Positions 34,351-45,574 of a DNA stretch of 64,000 nucleotides are shown here, one piece after another (the stretch's first letter is position 1; each line of letters starts with the position of its first letter). The notes under the pieces are model-generated. The model had not been told where the DNA came from. It did no database searches and was given only the letters and a program-made list of their open reading frames with translations. This stretch comes from Riptortus pedestris (Eukaryota > Arthropoda > Insecta > Hemiptera > Alydidae), in contig CM032229.1 of the NCBI GenBank assembly GCA_019009955.1, positions 195,224,001-195,288,000 on the forward strand. Reading direction: 5' to 3'. A program made the position numbers and the translations under genes.

Positions 34351-34604
34351 TTGCTCCCTTTTCTCATTGCTCTATTGAATCTATTATTATTTGTTTTATT
34401 TATTTTTAGAAAATTAAGAAGTTGATTATTGTAAATACATTTGAAGAAGGTTATTATCTTATATTCCATTAAATTTATATGTTCTTTATTTATTACTTTA
34501 TTTTTTTCTTTTATGTGTTTCCCCCTTTTCTGCTGCAACCAACTATTTTATATCTCGACATGCCTGGAACTCAATCGCTCTATTGCGAGAGACAGGCTGT
34601 CCGT
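34351..34604. other. T-rich spacer, possibly SINE body
   Basis: AT-rich DNA between the SINE-like head and the LINE fragment. No other signal. Confidence 0.3.
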
Positions 34605-34840
34605 CACAGCTACCGTCTGTGTAAATTGTATATTGGTATGAGTGATTTGTATTTTCAGTGATAATTACAATGTCGGGTGTTAATCCAGGATGTGTCCAAT
34701 TCATGTAAGGTACCGGCTATTCTACTTCGTCTGCTGTTATTATGTTAGTAGTTTGGTGCAGTTTTAGTATGTTATATCTGTCAGTATATTTTTCCGCTAT
34801 TATCGTAATAGGGACCAAATTGAGAAATTGGAGAAATCTT
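34605..34840 (-). pseudogene. RNase H-type LINE fragment, copy 3
   Basis: Corresponds to 59650-59865: from CCGTCTGTGTAAATTG through TGTCGGGTGTTAATCCAGGA and GGTACCGGCTATTCTACTT to TTATCGTAATAGGGACCAAA. Only this short internal piece, just upstream of the RNase H part, is present. Confidence 0.8.
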
Positions 34841-35349
34841 TCAGTTAATTAAAATAAATTCCCAACTGAAGCGGCTTCTGAATTGTAAGAATAATTTATA
34901 TATTAATAACTCAAATTTTAGTAGTCCAAGAACTAAAGAAGGGGGGGGCGGATGATCAGAACGTATTTTCATAAATCTCACAAAGTAACAAAGTTAAGGT
35001 AAGGTTAGAAACGACAGGTAAGATTAGAAGCTTCCACCCCAGCCGAGGAGTTACGAAAATGACCGATCTAATCCGAACTATACCCGACCACGTGTCCCAC
35101 AGACTTCACGATACAGAATAAATGTATATAACAATATTTATAGTAAATTTAATGTGCAATAAGATTGGTTCTGTACAAGTTTTCGATCCGATGCATAATA
35201 ATGGAGATATTTCGAATTTTCGAAAATCCCCCCTCCCTTTGGTCCGATTTCAGCCATTAACGAACTTGATCTGTCTTTTTACATAAAACGGTTAAATATT
35301 GACTTTCGTAACGATCAAACAAAAATTGCGACCGCTAGAGCGTTAACAG

Positions 35350-35352
<3 letters not shown>
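34841..35352 (+). repeat. Rep-3 body joined to Rep-1 core
   Basis: AGTAGTCCAAGAACTAAAGA followed by a G run is Rep-3. From about 35100 the Rep-1 core follows (ATGCATAATAATGGAGATATT, AACGAACTTGATCTGTC, GCGACCGCTAGAGCG), ending at the TA tract. Confidence 0.7.

Positions 35353-35412
<60 letters not shown>
35353..35412 (+). repeat. TA microsatellite
   Basis: About 30 TA units joining a Rep-1 core (left) to a Rep-2 head (right). Confidence 0.97.
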
Positions 35413-35415
<3 letters not shown>

Positions 35416-37000
35416 GCCAAGGTACCCGGCTTCGCTCTGGAAATCAATTGAGACGGAAAGATTTTATTTTGTTTTTGGCAATGCTTCTATGTGTAGAACT
35501 GCTCTTCCCGTCTAGGCGCACTTTTCCCCGTAAGGGTCCCTTGGGCTACTTATAGAAAAAAAAATTTAGGTTTGAAGAATAAATGAAAATAAGTCTCTAA
35601 TTATTCCCCCTCCACTGTTTGACACACCGTGAATACTTCAAATCATAATCATGGATAGCTTTTATTATAATTAAATATCATCTATAATGTAGGTATTATG
35701 TATATACGATCTAGCGAATATACCCGGCAATGCCCGGGAAATCATCGTCGGCTAACTAATGATTGTATTTTTATAGAAAATCGTTGAAAAACCAATTGGA
35801 ATCGGAATATCACAATTTTTCATTTCAGGCCTCCCTCATAACCCCCACTCCCGTTTGGACCTAAAAATTTTATTATATCTTATAATCATGGAAGAATTAA
35901 TGCTAATTCAAATTCGGAGTTTTTTTAAGTTTAGTTGAATTGTTAGTGCCTAACAAAATTGTTGGCCCCCGCTCTAGTTTTTAGTGTATATCTCGTTTAT
36001 ACTTTGTTAACGACAGAAATAAATTTAACAAAAGTTATTTTAGATAACAAAATAAACAACTTTTGTCATATGCATATATGCAGGAAAACGAAATACCGCT
36101 ATTTTCAATTTCAGGCCGCCCTTACAACCCCCACTCCTGCCCGTACCTATAAATGTTAGTATGCCTTGTTATAAGAAAGGCGTTTGTGCTAATACGCATA
36201 CAGAGTTTCATTAAGTTCGGTTGAGTCTCTAGAGCCAAATAAAATTGTTGACTCTGGCTATAATTTTTAGTGTATGACACCTTTATACTTCGATATACGA
36301 CGATAATGTATATAACAAAAGTTACTCTAAATAACAAAATAAGCAACTCTTGTCATCTTCATATTTGCCCAAAAACCAATAGGAAACTAAATATCGCTAT
36401 TTTTAATTTCTGGCTTCCCTTACTACCCTCACTCCTGTCCGTCCCTAGAAATGTTGGTAGGGCTTATTATAAGGAAGGCGTTAGTGCTAATAAACATACC
36501 GAGTTTTATTTAGTTCGGTGGAGTCTTTTGTGCCAAATAATATTGTTGACTCCCGCTATAATTTTTAGCGTATAACGGATTTACACTTCGGTATACGACG
36601 AAAGTGTATATAACAAAAGTTACTCTAAATAACAAAATAAACAACTTTTGTTATGTGCATATTTACCGAAAAACCAATACGAAACGAAATATCGCTATTT
36701 TTAATTTCAGGCCTCCCTTATAACCCCCACTCCTGTTCGTCTCAGAGGATATTAATATAGCCTAAAGTCTAAGTTGGTTTAATAGTAATATACATACCAA
36801 GTTTCATAAAATTCGGTTCAGCCGTTTATGCGTGAAAAGGTAACAAACAAACAAACAAACAAACAAATAAACAAACAAACAAACAAACAGACACCAAAGA
36901 AACAAAATGCATTTATGGTGTCTATGACATGTGAAACGAAAAGTTATCGTGAAATTTCGCGAAAAAAATCAATGTACAGACAGAGGTTACAATTTTATAT
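35413..37000 (+). repeat. Rep-2, long copy with about four internal monomers
   Basis: Head GGTACCCGGCTTCGCTCTGG, a second head-like word ATACCCGGCAATGCCCGGGA at 35720, then four ~290-bp monomers. Each monomer has AATAACAAAATAAACAAC, ACGAAATATCGCTATTTTT and CAGGCCTCCCTTATAACC, at about 35800, 36060, 36340 and 36640. The end has TTCGGTTCAGCCGTTTATGC and an (AAAC)n run at 36843-36888. Small frames across it are repeat-derived. Confidence 0.8.
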
Positions 37001-37006
37001 ATATAT

Positions 37007-37068
<62 letters not shown>
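37001..37068 (+). repeat. TA microsatellite
   Basis: TA run between the Rep-2 end and a Rep-1 tail. Confidence 0.95.
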
Positions 37069-37072
<4 letters not shown>

Positions 37073-37180
37073 GAACGGACCTCATTTTCGTCATCTCCTA
37101 GGTAGGATCGATGGACATTTGAAGAAATTTTTCGAAAATCGCGTCATGAGTAGGACCTCAATAGCTGATTTCCCTTAAGG
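37069..37180 (+). repeat. Rep-1 tail
   Basis: GAACGGACCTCATTTTCGTC, CTAGGTAGGATCGATGG and the CAATAGCTGATTTCCCTTAA end. Immediately followed by a Rep-3 head. Confidence 0.8.
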
Positions 37181-37640
37181 TAACAAACGTGAAAAGTACG
37201 TCACCCAGGGGCTGCGTAAACTAAGCAGATTTCCCTCTTGATGTTTAACAATAGATAAATCTAGGTCCTGGAAACACAACACGACCTTGAATACTAAGTG
37301 AATAAGAACAAATGATAAGAAGCAGCCCCCAGACGTTAACAGACAGGTGCGCCAACTTCCCACGGGAAAGAAAAACAATTACTGAAATGTATCAGAATAT
37401 GACATATTAATCTTATTGAAAACTATTTACTATATTTAGTACTGTAATTTGTAATGGATCAGAATAATTTTTATCTCAATCAATCGAACATTAGTAGTCC
37501 AAGAACTTAATAAGGGGTGAGGAAGGTGGGAACACCATAACATATTTGCATTTATCTCGTATAATAAAGATCTCTTAAAAAGAATATATGGTATTTAAGC
37601 TTCGAATAATGTAGTTTCTTAAATAACAGAGTATTGTTTA
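37181..37640 (+). repeat. Rep-3 copy
   Basis: Head CACCCAGGGGCTGCGTAAAC and GCAGATTTCCCTCTTGATG, then AACACAACACGACCTTGAAT, ACTTCCCACGGGAAAGAA, CATTAGTAGTCCAAGAACTT and TAATAAAGATCTCTTAAAA. The same order occurs at 48234-48860. Confidence 0.75.
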
Positions 37641-38010
37641 CGTAACATGAGCACTGATATTTTCTGTTGAGCATTGATTTAATTTGAGACCTTTTTAAAT
37701 AAATAATCCAGGAATTCTTATGGTATTGAATTAGGAAAAGTAAGTATGCAAAATAATAAATGTCACTATGAGAAAAAGAAAAATCAAACATTATTGTTCG
37801 ATCTGAAAGCTTCACATAAATTTACGAAGCCATTTAATGAAATGTATCTAGGATGCCTGTTACTGAAGGAAAACTTGCGAAAAATCGCAAATATAATTTC
37901 CACCCAATCGAGTTGGTTCAAGAGTTACTGAGGCTCCAAACTGGCCTCAGATGAATATGATAGAATGAGTTGTGCTAGACTAGTCTCTGGAGTAATTGGG
38001 CCGGTAAGTG
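37641..38010. other. unassigned spacer left of the 103-bp satellite
   Basis: AT-rich; small frames on both strands have no recognisable domain. Confidence 0.35.
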
Positions 38011-38082
38011 GTAGGTAGGGTGGTGGTGATCAATGGCGGTGCGTGCACTGGCCTCGAGGTTGAAGGTTCGATTCCTGCCTAC
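38011..38082 (+). repeat. 72-nt tRNA-like head at the left edge of the 103-bp satellite
   Basis: GTAGGTAGG at 38011-38019 can pair with CCTGCCTAC at 38074-38082 (one G-U), like an acceptor stem. The segment is 72 nt, a typical tRNA length, and has an exact B box GGTTCGATTCC at 38065-38075. The A box is poor and no good anticodon arm was found, so it looks like a SINE head, not a tRNA gene. Confidence 0.5.
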
Positions 38083-41000
38083 ATTAGTTGACGATGGAGT
38101 AGCTCTGACATCATCTAGCGACTATCACCCTTGGATCCCATAAGCAGCAACTGGCCTCGAGGTTGCAGGTTCGATTCCTGCCTACATTAGTTGACGATGG
38201 AGTAGCTCTGACATCATCTAGCGACTATCACCCTTGGATCCCATAAGCAGCAACTGGCCTCGAGTTGCAGGTTCGATTCCTGCCTACATTAGTTTACGAT
38301 GGAGTAGCTCTGACATCATCTAGCGATTATCACCCTTGGATCCCATAAGCAGCAACTAGCCTCTAGGTTGAAGGTTCGATTCCTGCCTACATTAGTTGAC
38401 GATGGAGTAGCTCTGACATCATCTAGCGACTATCACCCTTGGATCCCATAAGCAGCAACTGGCCTCGAGGTTGGAGGTTCAATTCCTGCCTACATTAGTT
38501 GACGATGGAGTAGCTCTGACATCATCTAGCGACTATCACCGTTGGATCCCATAAGCAGCAACTGGCCTCGAGGTTGCAGGTTCAATTCCTGCCTACATTA
38601 GTTGACGATGGAGTAGCTCTGACATCAACTAGCGAATAGCACCCTTGTTTCCAATACGCAGAAACTGGCCTCGCGTTGCAGGTTCGATTCCTGCCTACAT
38701 TAGTTGACGATGGAGTAGCTCTGACATCATCTAGCGATTATCACCCTTGGATCCCATAAGCAGCAACTGGCCTCGCGGTTGCAGGTTCGATTCCTGCCTA
38801 CATTAGTTGACGATGGAGTAGCTCTGACATCATCTAGCGACTATCACCCTTGGATCCCATAAGCAGCAACTGGCCTCGAGGTTGGAGGTTCAATTCCTGC
38901 CTACATTAGTTGACGATGGAGTAGCTCTGACATCATCTAGCGACTATCACCGTTGGATCCCATAAGCAGCAACTGGCCTCGAGGTTGCAGGTTCAATTCC
39001 TGCCTACATTAGTTGACGATGGAGTAGCTCTGACATCATCTAGCGACTATCACCCTTGGATCCCATAAGCAGCAACTGGCCTCGAGGTTGGAGGTTCAAT
39101 TCCTGCCTACATTAGTTGACGATGGAGTAGCTCTGACATCAAATAGCGAATATCACCCTTGGATCCCATAAGCAGCAACTGGCCTCGAGGTTGGAGGTTC
39201 AATTCCTGCCTACATTAGTTGACGATGGAGTAGCTCTGACATCCGCTAGCGACTATCACCCTTGGATCCCATAAGCAGCAACTGGCCTCGAGGTTGCAGG
39301 TTCGATTCCTGCCTACAATAGTTGACCATGGAGTAGCTCAGACATCAACTAGAGACTATCACCCATGGATCCCATAACCAGCAACTGGCCTCGAGGTTGC
39401 AGGTTCGATTCCTGCCTACATTAGTTGACGATGGAGTAGCTCTGACATCATCTAGCGACTATCACCCTTGGATCCCATAAGCAGCAACTGGCCTCGAGGT
39501 TGGAGGTTCAATTCCTGCCTACATTAGTTGACGATGGAGTAGCTCTGACATCCCTTAGCGATTATCACCCTTGGATCCCATAAGCAGCAACTTGCCTCGA
39601 GGTTGCAGGTTCGATTCCTGCCTACATTAGTTGACGATGGAGTAGCTCTGACATCATCTAGAGATAGTCACCCATGGTTCCAGGAAGCGGCAGAAGGCCT
39701 CGAGGTTGCAGGTTCGGTTCCTGCCTACATTAGTTGACGATGGAGTAGCTCTGACATCCTTTAGCGATTATCACCCTTGGATCCCATAAGCAGCAACTGG
39801 CCTCGAGGTTGCAGGTTCGATTCCTGCCTACATTAGTTGACGATGGAGTAGCTCTGACATCATCTAGCGATTATCACCCTTGGATCCCATAAGCAGCAAC
39901 TGGCCTCGAGGTTGCAGGTTCGATTCCTGCCTACATTAGTTGACGATGGAGTAGCTCTGACATCATCTAGCGATTATCACCCTTGGATCCCATAAGCAGC
40001 AACTGGCCTCGAGGTTGCAGGTTCGATTCCTGCCTACATTAGTTGACGATGGAGTAGCTCTGACATCCCTTAGCGATTATCACCCTTGGATCCCATAAGC
40101 AGCAACTGGCCTCGAGGTTGCAGGTTCGATTCCTGCCTACATTAGTTGACGATGGAGTAGCTCTGACATCACTTAGCGATTATCACCCTTGGATCCCATA
40201 AGCAGCAACTGGCCTCGAGGTTGCAGGTTCGATTCCTGCCTACATTAGTTGACGATGGAGTAGCTCTGACATCACTTAGCGATTATCACCCTTGGATCCC
40301 ATAAGCAGCAACTGGCCTCGAGGTTGCAGGTTCGATTCCTGCCTACATTAGTTGACGATGGAGTAGCTCTGACATCCCTTAGCGATTATCACCCTTGGAT
40401 CCCATAAGCAGCAACTTGCCTCGAGGTTGCAGGTTCGATTCCTGCCTACATTAGTTGACGATGGAGTAGCTCTGACATCCTTTAGCGATTATCACCCTTG
40501 GATCCCATAAGCAGCAACTGGCCTCGAGGTTGCAGGTTTGATTCCTGCCTACATTAGTTGACGATGGAGTAGCTGTGACATCCTCTAGCGATTATCACCC
40601 GTGGATTGCATAAGCAGCAAATGGCATCGTGGTTGCATGTTCGTTTCTTGAGTTCATTAGTTTTCTATTGAGTAGATCTGACATCATTTAGCGATTATCA
40701 CCCTTGGATCCCATAAGCAGCAACTGGCCTCGAGGTTGCAGGTTCGATTCCTGCCTACATTAGTTGACGATGGAGTAGCTCTGACATCCCTTAGCGATTA
40801 TCACCCTTGGATCCCATAAGCAGCAACTGGCCTCGAGGTTGCAGGTTCGATTCCTGCCTACATTAGTTGACGATGGAGTAGCTCTGACATCATCTAGCGA
40901 TTATCACCCTTGGATCCCATAAGCAGCAACTGGCCTCGAGGTTGCAGGTTCGATTCCTGCCTACATTAGTTGACGATGGAGTAGCTCTGACATCATCTAG

Positions 41001-43202
41001 CGATTATCACCCTTGGATCCCATAAGCAGCAACTGGCCTCGAGGTTGCAGGTTCGATTCCTGCCTACATTAGTTGACGATGGAGTAGCTCTGACATCTCT
41101 TAGCGATTATCACCCTTGGATCCCATAAGCAGCAACTGGCCTCGAGGTTGCAGGTTCGATTCCTGCCTACATTAGTTGACGATGGAGTAGCTCTGACATC
41201 CCTTAGCGATTATCACCCTTGGATCCCATAAGCAGCAACTGGCCTCGAGGTTGCAGGTTCGATTCCTGCCTACATTAGTTGACGATGGAGTAGCTCTGAC
41301 ATCATCTAGCGATTATCACCCTTGGATCCCATAAGCAGCAACTGGCCTCGAGGTTGCAGGTTCGATTCCTGCCTACATTAGTTGACGATGGAGTAGCTCT
41401 GACATCATCTAGCGATTATCACCCTTGGATCCCATAAGCAGCAACTGGCCTCGAGGTTGCAGGTTCGATTCCTGCCTACATTAGTTGACGATGGAGTAGC
41501 TCTGACATCCCTTAGCGATTATCACCCTTGGATCCCATAAGCAGCAACTGGCCTCGAGGTTGCAGGTTCGATTCCTGCCTACATTAGTTGACGATGGAGT
41601 AGCTCTGACATCCCTTAGCGATTATCACCCTTGGATCCCATAAGCAGCAACTGGCCTCGAGGTTGCAGGTTCGATTCCTGCCTACATTAGTTGACGATGG
41701 AGTAGCTCTGACATCACTTAGCGATTATCACCCTTGGATCCCATAAGCAGCAACTGGCCTCGAGGTTGCAGGTTCGATTCCTGCCTACATTAGTTGACGA
41801 TGGAGTAGCTCTGACATCATCTAGCGATTATCACCCTTGGATCCCATAAGCAGCAACTGGCCTCGAGGTTGCAGGTTCGATTCCTGCCTACATTAGTTGA
41901 CGATGGAGTAGCTCTGACATCATCTAGCGATTATCACCCTTGGATCCCATAAGCAGCAACTGGCCTCGAGGTTGCAGGTTCGATTCCTGCCTACATTAGT
42001 TGACGATGGAGTAGCTCTGACATCATCTAGCGATTATCACCCTTGGATCCCATAAGCAGCAACTGGCCTCGAGGTTGCAGGTTCGATTCCTGCCTACATT
42101 AGTTGACGATGGAGTAGCTCTGACATCCCTTAGCGATTATCACCCTTGGATCCCATAAGCAGCAACTGGCCTCGAGGTTGCAGGTTCGATTCCTGCCTAC
42201 ATTAGTTGACGATGGAGTAGCTCTGACATCCCTTAGCGATTATCACCCTTGGATCCCATAAGCAGCAACTGGCCTCGAGGTTGCAGGTTCGATTCCTGCC
42301 TACATTAGTTGACGATGGAGTAGCTCTGACATCCCTTAGCGATTATCACCCTTGGATCCCATAAGCAGCAACTGGCCTCGAGGTTGCAGGTTCGATTCCT
42401 GCCTACATTAGTTGACGATGGAGTAGCTCTGACATCCCTTAGCGATTATCACCCTTGGATCCCATAAGCAGCAACTGGCCTCGAGGTTGCAGGTTCGATT
42501 CCTGCCTACATTAGTTGACGATGGAGTAGCTCTGACATCCCTTAGCGATTATCACCCTTGGATCCCATAAGCAGCAACTGGCCTCGAGGTTGCAGGTTCG
42601 ATTCCTGCCTACATTAGTTGACGATGGAGTAGCTCTGACATCCCTTAGCGATTATCACCCTTGGATCCCATAAGCAGCAACTGGCCTCGAGGTTGCAGGT
42701 TCGATTCCTGCCTACATTAGTTGACGATGGAGTAGCTCTGACATCCCTTAGCGATTATCACCCTTGGATCCCATAAGCAGCAACTGGCCTCGAGGTTGCA
42801 GGTTCGATTCCTGCCTACATTAGTTGACGATGGAGTAGCTCTGACATCCCTTAGCGATTATCACCCTTGGATCCCATAAGCAGCAACTGGCCTCGAGGTT
42901 GCAGGTTCGATTCCTGCCTACATTAGTTGACGATGGAGTAGCTCTGACATCCCTTAGCGATTATCACCCTTGGATCCCATAAGCAGCAACTGGCCTCGAG
43001 GTTGCAGGTTCGATTCCTGCCTACATTAGTTGACGATGGAGTAGCTCTGACATCCCTTAGCGATTATCACCCTTGGATCCCATAAGCAGCAACTGGCCTC
43101 GAGGTTGCAGGTTCGATTCCTGCCTACATTAGTTGACGATGGAGTAGCTCTGACATCCCTTAGCGATTATCACCCTTGGATCCCATAAGCAGCAACTGGC
43201 CT
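38047..43202 (+). repeat. 103-bp satellite with a tRNA T-arm in each monomer (about 50 copies)
   Basis: Unit starts ACTGGCCTCGAGGTTGCAGG and continues TTCGATTCCTGCC, TACATTAGTTGACGATGGAG, CTAGCGATTATCACCCTTGG, CCCATAAGCAGCA; period 103 bp. Most monomers contain GCAGG-TTCGATT-CCTGC, a perfect 5-bp stem with a 7-nt loop matching the tRNA T-arm, and the pol III B box GGTTCGATTCC. The left half is more variable (38.0-40.7 kb); the right half is nearly uniform. One decayed unit lies near 40600-40670. The main variable site is CATCATCTAG / CATCCCTTAG. Confidence 0.97.
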
Positions 43203-43235
43203 GTTCTCCCTCCATCCTGGTCTCCCCCCTGAATG
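43203..43235. other. junction between two satellites
   Basis: About 33 bases (TGTTCTCCCTCCATCCTGG) separate the end of the 103-bp array from the 47-bp array. Confidence 0.8.
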
Positions 43236-43890
43236 TAGTGATGGCGACACCACACAACGCTTTTGCATGTGCCTCGTGCATATTGTGATGGCGACACCAC
43301 ACAACGTACTTGCATGTGCCTCGTGCATATTGTGATGGCGACACCACACTACGTTCTTGCGTGTACCTCGTGCATATAGTGATGGCGACACCACACTACG
43401 TACTTGCGTGTACCTCGTGCATATAGTGATGGCGACACCACACAACGTACTTGCATGTGCCTCGTGCATATAGTGATGGCGACACCACACAACGTACTTG
43501 CATGTGCCTCGTGCATATTGTGATGGCGACACCACACAACGTTCTTGCGTGTACCTCGTGCATATAGTGATGGCGACACCACACAACGTACTTGCATGTA
43601 CCTCGTGCATATAGTGATGGCGACACCACACTACGTTCTTGCGTGTGCCTCGTGCATATAGTGATGGCGACACCACACTACGTACTTGCGTGTGCCTCGT
43701 GCATATAGTGATGGCGACACCACACTACGTTCTTGCGTGTACCTCGTGCATATAGTGATGGCGACACCACACAACGTACTTGCATGTACCTCGTGCATAT
43801 AGTGATGGCGACACCACACAACGTACTTGCATGTACCTCGTGCATATAGTGACGGCGACACCGCAAAATGTATTTGCATGTACCTCGTTA
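43236..43890 (+). repeat. 47-bp tandem array (about 14 copies)
   Basis: Unit TGATGGCGACACCACACAAC, then GTACTTGCATGTACCTCGTG, then CATATAG; period 47 bp. Variants are ACAACG/ACTACG and GTACTTGCATG/GTTCTTGCGTG. Because 47 is not a multiple of 3, minus-strand frames repeat only every 141 bp; they are not genes. Confidence 0.96.
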
Positions 43891-44460
43891 TAATATATTA
43901 TAATTTATAACGGATTCTTGCAGAAAATCAAATTATAAAACAAGTTTATATTTTTGAGTTTTTCGATTTGACTCATCCTTTAGCCGCAAAATGAACTTAT
44001 CTTTATTTCATAAATTTTTCTTTATTGAAAAATCTTGCTAAATAAAAGTTCAAAATAGTCTTTGAATAAATCTACGAGGAAAGGAATGGATTCAGTAATT
44101 AAAAAAAATAATAATAAAGAAGAAAAAAAGAACAGTCCAAAAACTGTTTACTTGAAAGAATATCAACAAAATAAAACGTTCTAAGGATTATTTTATTTTA
44201 AACTAATTATTTTTCCACTTGCACAGCTTCAAGTAAAAAAAGAGAAATGGCATTCGATAAGAAATTCCAAAGTTACAGCGTTCATTAATATTAATATATC
44301 TATCGTATAATATTAAATATTTTGTTATATTATATTTTTGATCAAAAGCATTCGATTTTCTTTAAATATGTAGAACACGTTAAAAATTAAGTACCAATAC
44401 ATTTTTTAATAATTGGCATTTGACTTTTTACTTATATTAAATAAACTAATAGATACAAAA
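43891..44460. other. AT-rich unassigned spacer
   Basis: Very AT-rich, with A and T runs. No feature recognised. Confidence 0.4.
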
Positions 44461-44464
44461 AAAT

Positions 44465-44600
44465 ACAAAAAAAAAAAAATAAATAACTAAAAACAACACT
44501 CATGCGAGATTCGAGCTCGAAGTCTTATGGGTCTCCAGCCAGGGAGATCCATAGAACTCTACTCTTCGCGACACCTCAGCACTTTCTGCTAATCCTTTAT
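44465..44600 (-). repeat. tRNA-derived SINE
   Basis: Minus strand: A box-like GTGTCGCGAAGAGTAGAG (44557-44574) and B box-like GAGCTCGAATCTC (44505-44517). The T-arm-like CGAG-CTCGAAT-CTCG forms a stem with a 7-nt loop. A T/A-rich tail follows on the element's 3' side (44400-44490). Confidence 0.55.
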
Positions 44601-45180
44601 CATTTTCTTTTACACGAACTCTGGAGAAGAGCGTTCTCTCGCTTTGACAGTTTTTCTTACTACATTACAGGTTAACAAATTGTTGTTTGGAATCGGAACA
44701 TGGAAGGCCGTGCACTCGCCTTGCTGGAGCCGAGGCTAGACCTCCGCCATGAACGGGTGGTGATTGTTGTTATGTGACATTGTAAATATCCATTTGGCAT
44801 AGTTTTATTTCATTAGTTCGATTCGAGTACAGCTCTATCATTGCAATTAGGATAGAGATAATTATGAATGCATCAATCATTGTTTGTAGTTGGAGTAATT
44901 AGCTAAATGCAACAGTAATCGACATTATCAAGTCATGCAACCATGATAAATGCACCGACTGCAATGCACAACGAATCACTCAGCTACAGTATTCCACCAG
45001 TGCCAGTTGAACATAACCACCACATATAAGCTATGTTCATTCACACACATATATTCCCTTATAAAAGAGAAAAGAGGGTTTGGTTTTAAAAAGTAGCTAT
45101 TGTCGCTGGTTCTTCACCAAAATACACAATAATCCTTCAAATATTATCATTGAATCATAGTAAATGGGATTTGTCTTTTA
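44601..45180. other. unassigned spacer
   Basis: Includes a GC-richer stretch at 44700-44765 (GGCCGTGCACTCGCCTTGC). No gene or repeat recognised. Confidence 0.35.
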
Positions 45181-45445
45181 ACGCTCTAGGTGTCGCAATT
45201 TTTACGTCATTGCTACCAAACTCGATAATTAAACGTTTTATTTAAAAATAAAAATCAAGTTCGTTAATGGTTGAAATCGGGTTAGTGGGATGAGGTTTAC
45301 AGTGGAGGATTTACGAAAATTCGAAATATAAGCTAGTTCGGTCGTTTCGCTAACTGTTCGGCTATCGTGAAATTTCTCTATTGTAAAATTTCCCGTGGGA
45401 AATCTGCTTAGTTTATGCAGCCCCTGCGTAGGGGACGTTTTATTA
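45181..45445 (-). repeat. Rep-1 core and head (inverted)
   Basis: Complement of the core (TCGCAATTTTTACGTC, CAAGTTCGTTAATGG, CGAAAATTCGAAATAT), then GGGAAATCTGCTTAGTTTAT and GCAGCCCCTGCGTAGGGGAC, the inverted head. Tail and TA tract are missing. Confidence 0.75.
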
Positions 45446-45574
45446 TTGTTATTTAATTTAAAGTATACTTTTTTTACTTTAGGAATTAGTCTGTGTTGCT
45501 ATTATTCATTTACATGTTATATCTGTTTCCTTGAATGAGTTTTCCCCAAAAGTCCTTAATAGGTTTCTTTAGTA

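Noticed and set aside
38011..38082. A functional tRNA gene at the satellite edge
   Set aside because: The acceptor-like stem and B box are good, but the A box is poor and no anticodon arm with a proper 7-nt loop was found.
43170..43879. Minus-strand frames encoding repeated CRHHYMHE peptides
   Set aside because: Direct translations of the 47-bp array in rotating frames; no independent evidence for a gene.
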